Part shown: in pieces, positions 63,246 through 64,000 of the stretch
How the letters are laid out: every line of letters begins with the position of its first letter
Numbering within the stretch: position 1 is the first letter of the stretch
Assembly (NCBI GenBank): GCA_030645355.1
Contig: JAUSNJ010000118.1
Coordinates: 1 to 64,000 of the forward strand
Reading direction: 5' to 3'
Source of the DNA: Rhodoferax sp.
GTDB taxonomy: Bacteria; Pseudomonadota; Gammaproteobacteria; Burkholderiales; Burkholderiaceae_C
DNA length: 64,000 nt
The notes under the pieces: generated by a model
The model's database searches: none
The model's input: only the letters and a program-made list of their open reading frames with translations
What the model was told of the DNA's origin: nothing
Translations under genes and position numbers: made by a program

Positions 63246-63287
63246 AGCCCTCGTAAAATATACGTAACCAGCTATTATTTTGGTAGC
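63246..63287 (+). repeat. 42-bp dispersed element, copy J (between prmC and yjdM-like gene)
   Basis: The sequence fits AGCCCTCG-N17-GCTA-N9-TAGC exactly. It begins 11 bases after the prmC stop and ends 18 bases before the next start codon. Confidence 0.85.
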
Positions 63288-63305
63288 AGATATCATTTCA
63301 TCACT

Positions 63306-63650
63306 ATGTCCAACACCACCCCTGCCTGCCCCCAGTGCAACCTGGAAAACACCTACCCCGATGGCACCAACTTCGTCTGCGCCGACTGCGGCTTTGAGTG
63401 GCCGATGGCGCCCGCCACTGCCGCCGATGACGATGCCGACGCTGTCGTCAAGGACTCCAATGGTCAGGTGCTGCAGGACGGCGATGCCGTGGTGCTGATC
63501 AAGGACCTGAAGGTCAAGGGTTCGTCCACGGTGCTGAAGATGGGCACCAAGGTCAAGAGCATCCGCCTGGTGGGCGGCGACCACGAGGTGGATTGCAAGA
63601 TGGATGGCGGCAGTTTCATGCTCAAGGCCTGTTTCCTGAAAAAGGCCTGA
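63306..63650 (+). CDS. yjdM: Zinc ribbon protein YjdM/PhnA family
   Basis: This 114-residue protein has an N-terminal zinc ribbon (CPQCNLENTYPDGTNFVCADCGFEW) followed by the YjdM core VVKDSNGQVLQDGDAVVLIKDLKVKGSSTVLKMGTKVKSIRLV. It was formerly named PhnA and linked to phosphonate use, but that role is doubtful. The molecular function is unknown. No phn genes are nearby. Confidence 0.93.
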   Translation: MSNTTPACPQCNLENTYPDGTNFVCADCGFEWPMAPATAADDDADAVVKDSNGQVLQDGDAVVLIKDLKVKGSSTVLKMGTKVKSIRLVGGDHEVDCKMDGGSFMLKACFLKKA

Positions 63651-63656
63651 ATTTTC

Positions 63657-63950
63657 GTGAACCCGCAAAAAGCCCACTGGCTCCTGCTGGTCCTGGTCAA
63701 CATCCCGGTCTATCTGGGCCTGGGACGGCTGATCTTCAAGGACTGGGATGGCTTTCTGGAGGCACTGCGCCTGTGGTCCAACGCCGACTGGTGGTTCACG
63801 CTGGAGACGCAATGGCGCATAGACCGCTGGGACACCAGCCGTCTGCCGGTTTTCGTATTGTTGTGCGTGGCGATCCCGGTTCTGGAACACCTGATGTTTG
63901 GCAAGACCCAAGTCGTCAAACCGGCCGCGCAGATGGTCGGGTTGCTGTGA
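63657..63950 (+). CDS. Small membrane protein of unknown function
   Basis: This 97-residue protein has a GTG start six bases after the yjdM-like gene. It has hydrophobic stretches LLLVLVNIPVYLGLGRLIF and LPVFVLLCVAIPVLEHLMFG, with a Trp-rich segment between (DWWFTLETQWRIDRWD). I do not recognise the family. The close spacing suggests co-transcription. Confidence 0.65.
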   Translation: MNPQKAHWLLLVLVNIPVYLGLGRLIFKDWDGFLEALRLWSNADWWFTLETQWRIDRWDTSRLPVFVLLCVAIPVLEHLMFGKTQVVKPAAQMVGLL

Positions 63951-63959
63951 GGCGCGGAC

Positions 63960-64000
63960 TTACATGCAGGCCCGGTAGATTTCGGCCAGCGATACGGCGC
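63960..64000 (-). CDS. 3-prime end of a gene running off the window
   Basis: On the minus strand the frame reads AVSLAEIYRACM and then TAA (63960-63962). Only about 12 codons are visible, so no family can be named. It ends a few bases from the convergent small membrane protein gene. Confidence 0.4.
   Translation of the reverse strand, partial: AVSLAEIYRACM

Noticed and set aside
1-64000. tRNA, rRNA, CRISPR array, insertion sequence, prophage or attachment site
   Set aside because: Reading both strands I found no cloverleaf-like cluster, no regularly spaced direct repeats, no transposase or integrase motifs and no phage structural genes. A tRNA or small RNA finder would be needed to exclude small genes fully.

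Overview
The window reads as a chromosomal segment of a GC-rich betaproteobacterium, most likely a member of the Comamonadaceae near Rhodoferax or Polaromonas. The basis is the gene orders (ubiJ-ubiB-fmdB-DUF502-aspS-nudB, secB-grxC-rhodanese beside gpsA, hemA-prfA-prmC, DUF3460-scpA-panB-panC), the DUF3683-type FAD/Fe-S fusion protein, and the GC-rich intergenic repeats. The genus is inferred; no rRNA or tRNA gene is present to confirm it. Nearly all of the window is coding, and I see no prophage, insertion sequence or CRISPR array.

Layout. 1-5.7 kb: the Fe-S carrier gene apbC/mrp (cut by the window edge), a patatin-like lipase, two large nested hairpins, metG and a DUF1275 membrane protein. 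5.7-13.3 kb, minus strand: a six-gene hyf-like operon (B, C, E, F, G and I type subunits) headed by a small ribbon-helix-helix protein. Its large subunit lacks the nickel-ligand cysteines, so it looks like an energy-converting hydrogenase-related (Ehr) complex and not a hydrogenase. 13.5-15.8 kb: three tandem spermidine-synthase-like paralogues, divergent from that operon. 15.8-18.8 kb: DUF3460, scpA, panB and panC. 18.9-22.4 kb: a sodium/proton antiporter-like protein and a patatin/beta-barrel (type Vd) protein. 22.5-30.1 kb: a cyanophycin locus with two divergent arms, DUF1854 plus an ABC exporter-type protein on one side and two cyanophycin synthetase homologues on the other. The first synthetase homologue has lost the P-loop of its Mur-ligase domain.

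30.1-40.2 kb: gpsA, secB, grxC and a rhodanese, then gpmA, a C-terminal processing protease and a MoeB/HesA-like protein, then GGDEF and MinD-like proteins. These are followed by a tight minus-strand run of folE, a BLUF photoreceptor, an EamA transporter and a DUF429 protein. 40.3-50.2 kb, minus strand: cardiolipin synthase, an EEP-family phosphatase, nudB, aspS, DUF502, fmdB, ubiB, ubiJ, a Tim44-like protein, ubiE and DUF971. 50.3-54.2 kb: a 1306-residue FAD/Fe-S dehydrogenase. 54.4-59.4 kb: a complete ugpBAECQ glycerol-3-phosphate/glycerophosphodiester uptake operon with a convincing Pho box. 59.5-64 kb: a small membrane protein, hemA-prfA-prmC, a YjdM-like zinc-ribbon protein, a small membrane protein and the 3-prime end of one more gene.

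The most striking signal outside the genes is a dispersed 42-bp element with the invariant layout AGCCCTCG-N17-GCTA-N9-TAGC. There are ten copies in 64 kb, in both orientations, with exact spacing but variable internal sequence. Four copies lie inside coding sequences, where 42 bp equals 14 codons and keeps the frame. Others abut or overlap start or stop codons (scpA, prmC, gpsA, the cardiolipin synthase stop). Two further repeat families are present: a GC-rich family of about 70-95 bp with three copies, and a pair of nested hairpins with conserved cores but unrelated stems.
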